Source: Algibacter_G agarivorans
GTDB lineage: Bacteria; Bacteroidota; Bacteroidia; Flavobacteriales; Flavobacteriaceae
Reading direction: 5' to 3'
Assembly (NCBI RefSeq): GCF_039543245.1
Contig: NZ_BAABJJ010000034.1
Location: forward strand, 62,001 to 126,000
Length of the DNA stretch: 64,000 bases
The notes below the pieces were generated by a model that did not search any database, was not told the origin of the DNA, and worked only from the letters and a program-made list of their open reading frames with translations. Each line of letters starts with the position of its first letter. Positions within the stretch are counted from its first letter, which is position 1. A program made the translations under genes and the position numbers. This document shows, one piece after another, positions 43,832 to 52,776 of this stretch.

Positions 43832-45466
43832 TTAAACTAACATCGTTACAGGATTCTCAATATATCCTTTTAGTGTTTGAAGGAATTGTGCTCCAGTAGC
43901 ACCATCAACTGTTCTATGGTCGCATGCTAATGATAATTTCATAGTATTTCCAACAACAATTTGACCGTTTTTAACTACTGGTTTTTCAACAATATTTCCA
44001 ACAGAAAGAATGGCTGAGTTAGGCTGATTGATAATAGACGTAAACGTATCTATACCAAACATACCTAAGTTAGACACCGTAAATGTGCTGCCTTGCATTT
44101 CGTCTGGTGTTAGTTTCTTATTTCTAGCTTTTCCAGCTAAGTCTTTAACTTCCGCACCTATCTGTGGTAGTGTTTGTTCGTTAGCAAACTTAACTACAGG
44201 AACAACCAAACCATCTGGTACAGCTACTGCAACACCAATATGCACGTGGTTATTCAAACGCATTTTATCTGCAAACCATTGCGAGTTTACTTGCGGATGT
44301 TGTTTTAACGCTAAAGCACAGGCCTTAACTACAATATCGTTATAAGATATTTTTGTATCTGGAATAGAATTGAATTGCGCACGGAATGCCATAGCATTTT
44401 CCATATCAAACTCTACACTTAAGTAATAATGAGGTGCTGAAAACTTAGAATTCGTTAATGCTTTCGCAATAGCTTTACGCATTTGCGAGTTATCAACATC
44501 ATCAAAATCCTCTTGTCCTGAAGGGATAAATTTACCAACCGATGCTGCAGAAGCTGCAGGTTCGTAGTTTTCTATATCTCTTTTTACAATACGTCCGTTT
44601 TCTCCAGAACCTTGAACTTTCACCAAGTTAATCCCTTTCTCTTCTGCTAATTTTTTAGCCAATGGAGAAACATATAAACGTCCGTTTGCAGTAACAGGGG
44701 TTGGCGCTGGTGCACTAGCTTTTGAAGCCGATGTAGCAGAAGGAGCAGATTTAGATGCTTCTTTTTTAGCTTCGCTCTTTGGCGCTTCTTCTTTTTTAGC
44801 TGGTGCTCCAGAAGAAAAATTGGCAGCTACTCCAGAAACATCTGTTCCTGCAGGGCCAATAATAGCTAATAGTTCATCTACTTTTGCAGAATCACCTTCT
44901 TGCAATCCTATTTCTAATAAAGTCCCTGATTGGAATGATTCAAATTCCATGGTTGCTTTATCTGTTTCTATTTCTGCTAAAATATCGCCTTCTTCAACCG
45001 CATCACCAACTTTCTTTAACCATGTTGCCACAGTTCCTTCTTCCATAGTATCACTTAAACGTGGCATAGTAACTACTATAACACCTTCTGGTAAATCTTG
45101 GGTTTCAGTTGAAGCCTCAATTTCTTTAGACTCTTCGGCTGTGCTCAGAGTAATATCTTCTTTCGTTTCTTCTTTTGCTTCCGCGGAAGCGCTACCTCCT
45201 CCATTTAACAAACCAGAAATATCTTCTCCTTCATCTCCAATTATGGCTAAAAGCTCATCTACTTTAGTAGTTTCACCTTCTTGAACGCCAATATGAAGCA
45301 ATGTACCTTCGTTAAAAGATTCAAACTCCATTGTGGCTTTATCTGTTTCAATTTCTGCTAAAATATCGCCTTCCTCAATTTTATCTCCTACTTTTTTTAA
45401 CCAAGCAGCAACGGTTCCTTCTTCCATTGTGTCGCTTAAACGCGGCATGTTTACTACTATTGCCAT
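43832..45466 (-). CDS. pdhC: Pyruvate dehydrogenase E2, dihydrolipoamide acetyltransferase
   Basis: A 544-residue core of the pyruvate dehydrogenase complex that transfers acetyl groups to CoA. Two N-terminal lipoyl domains carry EIETDKATMEFES twice (lipoyl lysines K43 and K170). An Ala/Ser/Pro/Lys-rich linker (about 215-260) leads to the peripheral subunit-binding domain (YVSPLAKKLAEEKGINL) and then the catalytic domain, ending with DHRTVDGATGAQFL. One linker stretch is encoded by TTCCGCGGAAGCG, a palindrome that also occurs between obg and hpt-adk (about 13400). It starts 3 bp after pdhA, and the two are one operon; E1 beta and E3 are elsewhere. Confidence 0.96.
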   Translation of the reverse strand: MAIVVNMPRLSDTMEEGTVAAWLKKVGDKIEEGDILAEIETDKATMEFESFNEGTLLHIGVQEGETTKVDELLAIIGDEGEDISGLLNGGGSASAEAKEETKEDITLSTAEESKEIEASTETQDLPEGVIVVTMPRLSDTMEEGTVATWLKKVGDAVEEGDILAEIETDKATMEFESFQSGTLLEIGLQEGDSAKVDELLAIIGPAGTDVSGVAANFSSGAPAKKEEAPKSEAKKEASKSAPSATSASKASAPAPTPVTANGRLYVSPLAKKLAEEKGINLVKVQGSGENGRIVKRDIENYEPAASAASVGKFIPSGQEDFDDVDNSQMRKAIAKALTNSKFSAPHYYLSVEFDMENAMAFRAQFNSIPDTKISYNDIVVKACALALKQHPQVNSQWFADKMRLNNHVHIGVAVAVPDGLVVPVVKFANEQTLPQIGAEVKDLAGKARNKKLTPDEMQGSTFTVSNLGMFGIDTFTSIINQPNSAILSVGNIVEKPVVKNGQIVVGNTMKLSLACDHRTVDGATGAQFLQTLKGYIENPVTMLV

Positions 45467-45469
45467 ATC

Positions 45470-46468
45470 TTATATTTTGTGTTGAATAAATGGATAATCT
45501 TCTTGCTCGTAAACCATATCATAAAGTTGTTGCTTTTCCGGATATGGAGATTCGTCTGCAAATTTTTCACATTCTGCTACACGCTCTTTTACACGTTTAT
45601 CAATAGCTTTAATATCGTCTACAGAAGCGTATTTCTTATCAAGAATAACATCTTTTACTTGCGTAATCGGGTCAATTTTCTTGTATTCTTGAACCTCATC
45701 TTTTGTTCTGTAATGTTGTGCATCACTCATTGAATGCCCTCTATACCTATAGGTCTTTAATTCTAAGAATGTTGGCCCATCTCCTCTACGCGCTCTTTGG
45801 ATAGCCTCATCAAAAGCTTCAGCAACTTTAATAGGATTCATCCCATCGACTGGTCCACATGGCATATCGTAACCTAAACCTAATTTCCAGATTTCCACAT
45901 GATTTGCAGTTCTTTCAACAGATGTACCCATAGCATATCCATTGTTTTCACAAACAAAAACAACGGGTAGGTTCCAAAGCATGGCTAAATTAAAAGTTTC
46001 ATGTAATGAACCTTGTCGAGCAGCACCATCGCCAAAACAACATAAGGTTACTCCATCAACACCATGATATTTATCACCAAAAGCAATACCCGCTCCTAAA
46101 GGAATTTGACCTCCAACAATACCATGACCTCCATAAAAACGAAATTCTTTAGAAAAGATATGCATTGAGCCACCCATACCGTTAGAAGTTCCTGTTGCTT
46201 TTCCATATAATTCTGCCATAACACGTTTTGGATCTACCCCCATACCAATGGGCTGCACGTGGTTACGGTAAGCTGTAATCATTTTGTCCTTCGTTAAATC
46301 CATGGCGTGCAAAGCTCCTGCCAACACTGCTTCTTGACCATTATATAAATGAAGAAACCCTCTTACTTTTTGCTGAATGTATACGGCAGCCAGTTTGTCT
46401 TCAAACTTTCTCCAGAATAACATGTCTTCGTACCATTTAAGGTAAACCTCTTTTGTGATTTTTTGCAT
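45470..46468 (-). CDS. pdhA: Pyruvate dehydrogenase E1 component, alpha subunit
   Basis: A 332-residue thiamine diphosphate enzyme subunit that decarboxylates pyruvate, together with the beta subunit. The ThDP/Mg motif GDGAARQGSLHETFNLAMLWNLPVVFVCENN and the phospho-loop-like YRYRGHSMSD are intact; the length is typical. pdhC follows after 3 bp, and a complete promoter (-33 and -7) is present 30-60 bp upstream of the ATG. Confidence 0.96.
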   Translation of the reverse strand: MQKITKEVYLKWYEDMLFWRKFEDKLAAVYIQQKVRGFLHLYNGQEAVLAGALHAMDLTKDKMITAYRNHVQPIGMGVDPKRVMAELYGKATGTSNGMGGSMHIFSKEFRFYGGHGIVGGQIPLGAGIAFGDKYHGVDGVTLCCFGDGAARQGSLHETFNLAMLWNLPVVFVCENNGYAMGTSVERTANHVEIWKLGLGYDMPCGPVDGMNPIKVAEAFDEAIQRARRGDGPTFLELKTYRYRGHSMSDAQHYRTKDEVQEYKKIDPITQVKDVILDKKYASVDDIKAIDKRVKERVAECEKFADESPYPEKQQLYDMVYEQEDYPFIQHKI

Positions 46469-46501
46469 GGGCTACTATTATGTTTTTAATTTCGCGAAAC
46501 A

Positions 46502-46531
46502 CAAAAGTAATACATTGAGAGTAATTGCAAA
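46502..46531 (-). promoter_or_regulatory. Promoter of pdhA-pdhC
   Basis: On the minus strand TTTG (46531-46528), 18 nt, then TACTTTTG (46509-46502). Both boxes match the Bacteroidota -33/-7 consensus at the expected spacing; the predicted leader is about 27 nt. Confidence 0.7.
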
Positions 46532-46655
46532 AACCCAATTTGATTAAAGTAGAAAAAATATTAAAAAAACACTCTAAACCAATTAGATTAGTGATTTTTC
46601 ATAATTAACAACCCATATAACTCATAATGAAATATTTGATAATTTGGAAAACGTA

Positions 46656-47138
46656 TTACAATACTGATTTATCAAAACCCAGTGGCAATAAATTTGAAAG
46701 CGAATTGGATTTAGCTACTTTCCCTGTTTCTCCCATAAAGTAAATTTCTATAGGCGTTTCTTGTTTTATTTCATATTCCGCAATAGCCTGCCTACATGCA
46801 CCACAAGGCGGAATAGGCTCTATTGTTTTCTTTAATTTTGAACCAGCTATTATTGCCATTCTTACAATTTTAGCATTTGGATATTGAGAACCTGCATAAT
46901 AAATGGCTGTTCGCTCTGCGCATAGACCAGACGGATAGGATGCGTTTTCTTGATTACTTCCTGTAATGATTTTATTATTATCTAAAAGGATAGCTGCACC
47001 AACACTAAAATTAGAATACGGCGCATAAGCCTTTCCTCTGGCTTCAATGGCTTTTTGCATTAAAGAGAATGCTTCTTTTGGAAGTTCTTTTATGTTATCG
47101 AAAACATATAATGTGGATTCTATTTTTATTTCCCTCAT
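46656..47138 (-). CDS. cdd: Cytidine deaminase
   Basis: A 160-residue zinc enzyme of pyrimidine salvage that converts cytidine and deoxycytidine to uridine and deoxyuridine. The zinc sites CAERTAIYYAG and PPCGACRQ, with the catalytic Glu of CAE, are intact. I start it at ATG 47138 rather than the TTG two codons upstream. A -7 box (47142-47149) ends 3 bp before this ATG, so the transcript may be leaderless or start inside the codon. A terminator of porV (47255-47283) lies upstream. Confidence 0.93.
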   Translation of the reverse strand: MREIKIESTLYVFDNIKELPKEAFSLMQKAIEARGKAYAPYSNFSVGAAILLDNNKIITGSNQENASYPSGLCAERTAIYYAGSQYPNAKIVRMAIIAGSKLKKTIEPIPPCGACRQAIAEYEIKQETPIEIYFMGETGKVAKSNSLSNLLPLGFDKSVL

Positions 47139-47141
47139 AAG

Positions 47142-47149
47142 CAAATATA
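47142..47149 (-). promoter_or_regulatory. -7 box next to the cdd start codon
   Basis: Minus-strand TATATTTG, exact TAnnTTTG, placing the start of transcription at or within the ATG of cdd. Confidence 0.45.
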
Positions 47150-47254
47150 TTGAGTAAATTTAAGAAATAAAAAAACACCCCTATAACCCCCTCAAGGCGA
47201 TATTTTAACAACTGTATTCCAAAATAGTTTTTAAAATTATATTCTTTTGTATAA

Positions 47255-47283
47255 AAAAACTATTGCTGTTGGCAATAGTTTTT
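47255..47283 (-). terminator. Rho-independent terminator after porV
   Basis: AAAAACTATTGC and GCAATAGTTTTT pair across a 5-nt loop. On the minus strand the run of T (complement of the A-run 47253-47259) follows the stem, 24 bp after the porV stop. Confidence 0.85.
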
Positions 47284-47306
47284 AATATCATTTTATTGAG
47301 TCATTT

Positions 47307-48515
47307 CTAGTATTCTCTATACTCATCAGCACCAATATTAAACGTTAAAGAAAAACGCAACGTGTTCTCTAATGGGCTCTGCACTTTTGAAGCAGAGAAT
47401 AAGTAAGACAAATCTATATTTACAACATTAGCTTTAAAACCAGCACCTAATGCTAAAAATTTTCTTGCGCCTTTTTCTTCACTTTCATTAAAATAACCTG
47501 CTCTAAATGCAAATGAATCTTGATAAAGATACTCTGCACTAAGCGCCCATGTAAATTCTTTTAATTCTTCACTAAACCCATCTGGTGCATCACCGAACGA
47601 TTGGAACATTCCAGATAAGAAACTTACATCTGGATCTTTACCTTTTACTATGATTGTTGGCTCACTACCATCATTAGCTTGTGATTCATTCCCATCTGCA
47701 TCTACATAACCCAAAACTGGAGGTGTTGGCACTAATAATTTTGCTATTTCAGCCGTTACAGAAACTTTGTTATAATCATCAAATATAAAATCGAAACCTG
47801 CTCCTAAACGCAAATTAGTTGGCTGAAAGTTTTCTTCTCCTAATTCATCATATTTAAACTTCGGTCCTATATTTTGAATGGCAAATCCAGCTCTCCAACG
47901 CCCATTGAAATCCGAATACGCTTCTTCTTCACTTTGATAATACCCTGAAATATCAACACCAAAAGTACTTGCAGCCGATGAATCTCCACCTATACCTTGT
48001 ATTCTTAAATCTGACCTCAAGTAACGCATCCCAACAGACATGGCAAATTGGTCTGATAAGCGTAAAGCATAAGATGCATCTAGAGATAATTCATTAGGCT
48101 TTTGTATCCTTGGAGTATCATCAGGTCCATCAACAAATTCAATATCACCTAAAGAGAAATATCTTAAACTTAATGCAAACGCACTACGTTCGTCTATACG
48201 ATTAAAGTAGGTTACATTTCCTAAAAAAATATCATTTACCAATTTACTTAAGTAGGGTGTATAACTTACACCGACTCCTGATTTAGTTTCAGAAAACGCA
48301 TATTTTGATGAATTCCATTGTTGTGAAAATGCATCTACGGAAGTTGCAACTCCCATGTCTCCGAGGGCTGCTGCACGTGCATCTGGTGCTATTAACAAAA
48401 ATGGCACTCCTGTTGTAATTACCCTTCTGTCTTGATTTGGAAAAATAACCGTTTCCTGTGCATTAATTTTTAAAATAAACGTAAACGCTATTAATAGTAC
48501 TATTTGATTCTTCAT
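47307..48515 (-). CDS. porV: Type IX secretion outer-membrane protein PorV
   Basis: A 402-residue outer-membrane beta-barrel of the FadL-like fold that shuttles T9SS cargo from the translocon to the PorU attachment complex. Signal peptide 1-19 (ending INAQ). The N-terminal VPFLLIAPDARAAALGDMGVAT stretch and the aromatic-rich strands (YFSLGDIEFV, FAFRAGYFNE) are typical, and the barrel ends in F at position -10 with a final EYREY-like tail. It follows porU on the same strand with 104 bp, and has its own -7 box. Cargo with matching sorting domains is encoded at 9922 and 26097. Confidence 0.93.
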   Translation of the reverse strand: MKNQIVLLIAFTFILKINAQETVIFPNQDRRVITTGVPFLLIAPDARAAALGDMGVATSVDAFSQQWNSSKYAFSETKSGVGVSYTPYLSKLVNDIFLGNVTYFNRIDERSAFALSLRYFSLGDIEFVDGPDDTPRIQKPNELSLDASYALRLSDQFAMSVGMRYLRSDLRIQGIGGDSSAASTFGVDISGYYQSEEEAYSDFNGRWRAGFAIQNIGPKFKYDELGEENFQPTNLRLGAGFDFIFDDYNKVSVTAEIAKLLVPTPPVLGYVDADGNESQANDGSEPTIIVKGKDPDVSFLSGMFQSFGDAPDGFSEELKEFTWALSAEYLYQDSFAFRAGYFNESEEKGARKFLALGAGFKANVVNIDLSYLFSASKVQSPLENTLRFSLTFNIGADEYREY

Positions 48516-48534
48516 GAATTCTTTTTTAATTTTG

Positions 48535-48542
48535 CAAATATA
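48535..48542 (-). promoter_or_regulatory. -7 box of porV
   Basis: Minus-strand TATATTTG, exact TAnnTTTG match 20 bp upstream of the porV ATG. Confidence 0.5.
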
Positions 48543-48619
48543 ATTTTTATTTCAATACTCATTTTTTATTTCTTCAACATACTAAAATCATCGATTAAAA
48601 CACACAAAGCAACTAAAAA

Positions 48620-51600
48620 TCAAAGTATAACGAGTTTCTCTATTTTTTCTACGGTTTTATTTAAAAGATTGGAATGTGCTTTTAGTTTATAAATGTAAAC
48701 ACCCTTACCTATTTTATCTCCAAAATCGTCTCTTCCATCCCAAACCATGTCTCTAGACAAGGAACTTGTGGTAATACCTCCGCCCGTTGTTTGTCCATTT
48801 AGTGTTCTTACTAATTTTCCAGACACCGTGAATATCTGTATAGAAACGTCTAAAGGTTCTGAACTATTGTGGTTAAACCAAAATTCTGTGTAATTAACAA
48901 ATGGATTTGGATAATTAAGCACATTATTTATAACCAAACTTTCATCTTTATCAAATACAATAAACTGAATTTCAGATATTGACGAATTATTATACACATC
49001 CCAAGCCTTAAGGGTTAATGTATGTAATCCTGGTTCTAAATCCTTAAATGGAAAAGTTACTGTGCCTTTTGTGTAATCATCAACTTCTGTTTGGTAATAA
49101 TCATTCAGGATTACTGGGTTTGTTTCATCGCCATCAATTATGGCAACAATATCATGACCAATACCACTAGCGGTGTTTATGCCATTAGAATCCTCCATTT
49201 TAGCCAATAAAGTAGGTGATTCGTTGGTTATGCCTCCTGTTACAAAATTTTCATCATTCATGAATATTGACACCACCGGACCTGTATTGTCTTCTACGGC
49301 ATTTTCATTTAACCCACCAATTTTAACTGTATTAACACTTGCGCCAGCTTGATCTTGGGATAATTCTTGGTTTTTGGAATAGAAACTCACTTTACCAAAC
49401 CCAACAGGAATACCAATATCTTTAGGCACAACAAAATCAACTTCAAATTGACCATTTTTTACAGATGACTGCCCTCTAAATATAATTTCTCCAAGGGTTG
49501 TAAAATCTAACTTTACAAGTTGCCCATTTAAGCGTGTATTGTCATTAGCTAAAGTTTGCCTTTCAATTGATTTATCATATATAGTTGTAGATAGTGTTCC
49601 ATTATAGTTATTTAACAGGTTGCCTGAAACATCGGTAACTTCGCCTGCTAATTTCACGTAGCTTAAAGCTTTTAATGTATCAGTAGTTTGTCCAATAGGT
49701 ACATCATTAATTTTTGTTAATTTAATATTTGGTTTAGAGAATGCCAATTTCATGGCAGGATCTCCTATAAAAAACACCAAACGTCTTTGATTCACACCTA
49801 CTATAGAGGGATCAGCTTTCGCTAATCTTAAAGCTTCTGCCATAGATGGGTATTCATCATCTCCAAAGTTGTCCTTATCACTATAAGAAAATAAATATTC
49901 TCCTAGAATATTATTAAATGCAATAGCAAAACTCACAAAAATCTGCCTAGTTGTTGTAATTAAGCCAATAGCTCCTGCTTGTTTATTCCAATATGTAAAT
50001 TCGCCAGCAGTCTGCCTAAACGGGTTATCAAATCTAGTAAACTCGCAGGTAACCGTAACAAAGCAGTTAAGCTTATAAAAATTACGAAATCCATTAACAT
50101 CAGGCTTTAACAAAATACGCTCTTGTGCCAAACCGTCTTCACCACCATGCCCAAAATAATTCACGACCAAAGCTCCATTATCAACTGCATTTACAATTTC
50201 TGCATTTACTTCGGGATATCTATTTCCTCCAGCAGAAGACTCTTGCTGAAAAGCATCAGAATGAATTTTTACCACATTAATAAATGGTTTTTCTTGTGTT
50301 ACTAGATTCCCAACATTATCCGTAGTTTCTTGCAGTAAGCCTTCCCAGTCTTTATCAACATCATCAGAAATAACCACAAAATTATTTCGCCAACTTCCAA
50401 AAGCTTCTTTTACATAGTACGATTCAACCTTATCAACCATTTCCTTGCCTCTTTGAGGTGTATCTGCTAATATTCTCCCTACCGCTATATCCAACTTATC
50501 ACTAGTTGACATGCTGCCTTCATTATCATCCATCATACCATAAAAATCATCAGAAATTATGGAAGTCGCTAAGCTAAAACTATTATAAGCATGCCAGGAA
50601 GGCACAATATTGGTATTATTAGGAATTCTATCTTTATAATCATAAGATCCGTCACCAAACAAACACAAATATTTTATTCTATTTTCTGGAGCACTGGCAT
50701 TGTCATAAACATACTTAACCATATTCCTGATAGCCCCAATATCTTGATTACCAGAACTAAACTCATTATATATTTCATCTAAACCTAACGCCTTAACATT
50801 TAAACCGTATTGGGTTCTATTAATTTGTGCTAAACGCTCTGCATGATTTATCATATTATTTGGAGACACTATAATGTAATCCACATCCTGAAATTCACCT
50901 TGATTATTTTGAAAAATAGTGCCTTTAATATTTTGATTATTTACAACTGTTTTGGAATCAAATTTAGGCACGAAATAATCTGATGGTGAAAGCGCCACAT
51001 ATGTTTTTAAACTCCCAAGAGCAGCAGTAAAGCTTAAATTCGAGTTTTGGTCGGCATTTATATAATTAGCTACATTGTATATATCCGTTACATCCCACAC
51101 TTCTGAAAGCTGTGAAGCATTGGCTATATTATATTGCCCGATTCCTGATACAGAGGCAACATCGCTGTTTTTAAACTGAAATTGTTTATTAGAAAAATTT
51201 AAGGCTCGAGTAGCTTCAATAGATATAAAATCTAAATACCCCATTATGCTCGGGTTTCCTTGATTATCAAAATCCAGTTCTACTGTAATTTTTGATGTAT
51301 TGACATTAATGTTGTCATTATACGATGCCCCGTTACCAAAATTAGGGCTTGATACACCGGAAAGTGATAATGTAGTTAAGTCAACATTATTTACCTTAAT
51401 GTTCATTGAACTATCGGATTGAGAAGCAGTAGCCACAAGAACTGTTAAACTTACAGGTTCGGTAGTTACTATATCCGGAAAATCAAATTCAAATTTTTTA
51501 TTGCTATCTACATCAAATCTATCACCAAACCAACGCCTTCCTAAAGACACCAAATTATAAGCATCAACTTCATGATATTGATAATCTTCAAAAGTATTAA

Positions 51601-52507
51601 TAACCAAATCTACTGTCCCACTAGGCTTTACAAATGGCTGAATACGTTTTCCGTTACCAGAGCCAACATTTATGTAATAATAAGTCTTATCTGTATAGCA
51701 GTTAATATTAGTTTGACTATCTGAATTAAAACCATTTGGCCCCTGAGCATAAAACAGAATAAAATCTTCATTATCAAACACCCCATCTTCCTCTCCAACA
51801 AATTTTATAGCATTTTCTGGAACACCAAAAGGATAAGCAACAGCATTAGAGTAAGGTATCATACGACCTCCATGGCCATATAGCTTAATAGTTCTAGGGT
51901 CTACACTATTTACATTAACCCCTAAACGCTGCAAAAAACTTTTAGATAGCTTAAAAACACCTGTGGTATCTACATAAAACCTGTACCATTCCCCAGAACT
52001 TAACACAGAATTAGAAATAATCCCAGACGCCCCTAAATTTTTATTAAAAGCAGACTTTCTAGCTGCAATGCCTCCATTTTTGTAATTTATTTGAAATGAA
52101 ATGACTCTTTTATAACTGCCATTAGCATCTTTTATAATGGGCGAAAGCTGGAAAAATACATATTTCTTATCCCTTGCTATTGAATTCTCTAAACTAAACT
52201 CTAAGGTATCAGGGATTTTATTGACATCCAAATCTTTTAAACTAGCATTAGATATGACTTGGTAGGAAACATTACTTAAAGTTACAGAAGATTCGTTAAC
52301 AGGACTTTTTGTTTCCCATTGATCAATAAACAGCAAGCCATCTTCAAAATTATATGTAAAATGCGCTTTATTAAATGAAGGTACCTCAACGGAATAACTT
52401 CCTCCAGAGAGTATTTGAGAGCCCTCCCAAACCAGACTGTATTTTTTTTGTTGCGCTAATACGACTGCTGAAGTGATCAACAGTAAAAATAAAACTTTCT
52501 TTTTCAT
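48620..52507 (-). CDS. porU: Type IX secretion system sortase PorU
   Basis: A 1295-residue surface protease that removes the C-terminal signal of T9SS cargo and attaches the protein to A-LPS or equivalent. Signal peptide 1-18 (ending VLAQ). A gingipain-like C25 domain (about 550-920) holds the catalytic His in NYFGHGGEDG and Cys in FVTVTCEFTRFDNP. Its own C-terminal domain (NYPNPF to KIEKLVIL) is of the FlgD/T9SS type, retained rather than cleaved. Length and order porV-porU-gldJ are as in gliding Flavobacteriaceae. A -7 box lies 65 bp upstream. Confidence 0.94.
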   Translation of the reverse strand: MKKKVLFLLLITSAVVLAQQKKYSLVWEGSQILSGGSYSVEVPSFNKAHFTYNFEDGLLFIDQWETKSPVNESSVTLSNVSYQVISNASLKDLDVNKIPDTLEFSLENSIARDKKYVFFQLSPIIKDANGSYKRVISFQINYKNGGIAARKSAFNKNLGASGIISNSVLSSGEWYRFYVDTTGVFKLSKSFLQRLGVNVNSVDPRTIKLYGHGGRMIPYSNAVAYPFGVPENAIKFVGEEDGVFDNEDFILFYAQGPNGFNSDSQTNINCYTDKTYYYINVGSGNGKRIQPFVKPSGTVDLVINTFEDYQYHEVDAYNLVSLGRRWFGDRFDVDSNKKFEFDFPDIVTTEPVSLTVLVATASQSDSSMNIKVNNVDLTTLSLSGVSSPNFGNGASYNDNINVNTSKITVELDFDNQGNPSIMGYLDFISIEATRALNFSNKQFQFKNSDVASVSGIGQYNIANASQLSEVWDVTDIYNVANYINADQNSNLSFTAALGSLKTYVALSPSDYFVPKFDSKTVVNNQNIKGTIFQNNQGEFQDVDYIIVSPNNMINHAERLAQINRTQYGLNVKALGLDEIYNEFSSGNQDIGAIRNMVKYVYDNASAPENRIKYLCLFGDGSYDYKDRIPNNTNIVPSWHAYNSFSLATSIISDDFYGMMDDNEGSMSTSDKLDIAVGRILADTPQRGKEMVDKVESYYVKEAFGSWRNNFVVISDDVDKDWEGLLQETTDNVGNLVTQEKPFINVVKIHSDAFQQESSAGGNRYPEVNAEIVNAVDNGALVVNYFGHGGEDGLAQERILLKPDVNGFRNFYKLNCFVTVTCEFTRFDNPFRQTAGEFTYWNKQAGAIGLITTTRQIFVSFAIAFNNILGEYLFSYSDKDNFGDDEYPSMAEALRLAKADPSIVGVNQRRLVFFIGDPAMKLAFSKPNIKLTKINDVPIGQTTDTLKALSYVKLAGEVTDVSGNLLNNYNGTLSTTIYDKSIERQTLANDNTRLNGQLVKLDFTTLGEIIFRGQSSVKNGQFEVDFVVPKDIGIPVGFGKVSFYSKNQELSQDQAGASVNTVKIGGLNENAVEDNTGPVVSIFMNDENFVTGGITNESPTLLAKMEDSNGINTASGIGHDIVAIIDGDETNPVILNDYYQTEVDDYTKGTVTFPFKDLEPGLHTLTLKAWDVYNNSSISEIQFIVFDKDESLVINNVLNYPNPFVNYTEFWFNHNSSEPLDVSIQIFTVSGKLVRTLNGQTTGGGITTSSLSRDMVWDGRDDFGDKIGKGVYIYKLKAHSNLLNKTVEKIEKLVIL

Positions 52508-52571
52508 TGCTAGAATAACGTCATTAACACCATGTTATTATTAAAAAATAACAACAATTTTAAAACTGCTT

Positions 52572-52579
52572 CAAAAATA
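52572..52579 (-). promoter_or_regulatory. -7 box of porU
   Basis: Minus-strand TATTTTTG, exact TAnnTTTG. Predicted leader about 58 nt. Confidence 0.45.
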
Positions 52580-52708
52580 CAATAATAAATTAGTAAACCA
52601 TGCGTTAATATAACTCAAATCAATGATAAGAAACAGTAAAATCATCGTTGTAATGTTAAAAAAACAAGACGAAATACATGTTTTTTTGGTTAAAATGTAA
52701 AAAATAGC

Positions 52709-52738
52709 TTGTGTTATTAGCTTTAATTCTTATATTGC
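52709..52738 (+). promoter_or_regulatory. Candidate promoter of gldJ
   Basis: TTG followed 19 nt later by TATATTG. Lies within the longer open frame from 52711, supporting translation start at 52771 or 52777. Confidence 0.4.
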
Positions 52739-52776
52739 ACCACCAAAATATTATTAGCTTACTTAAAAGTATGGAT

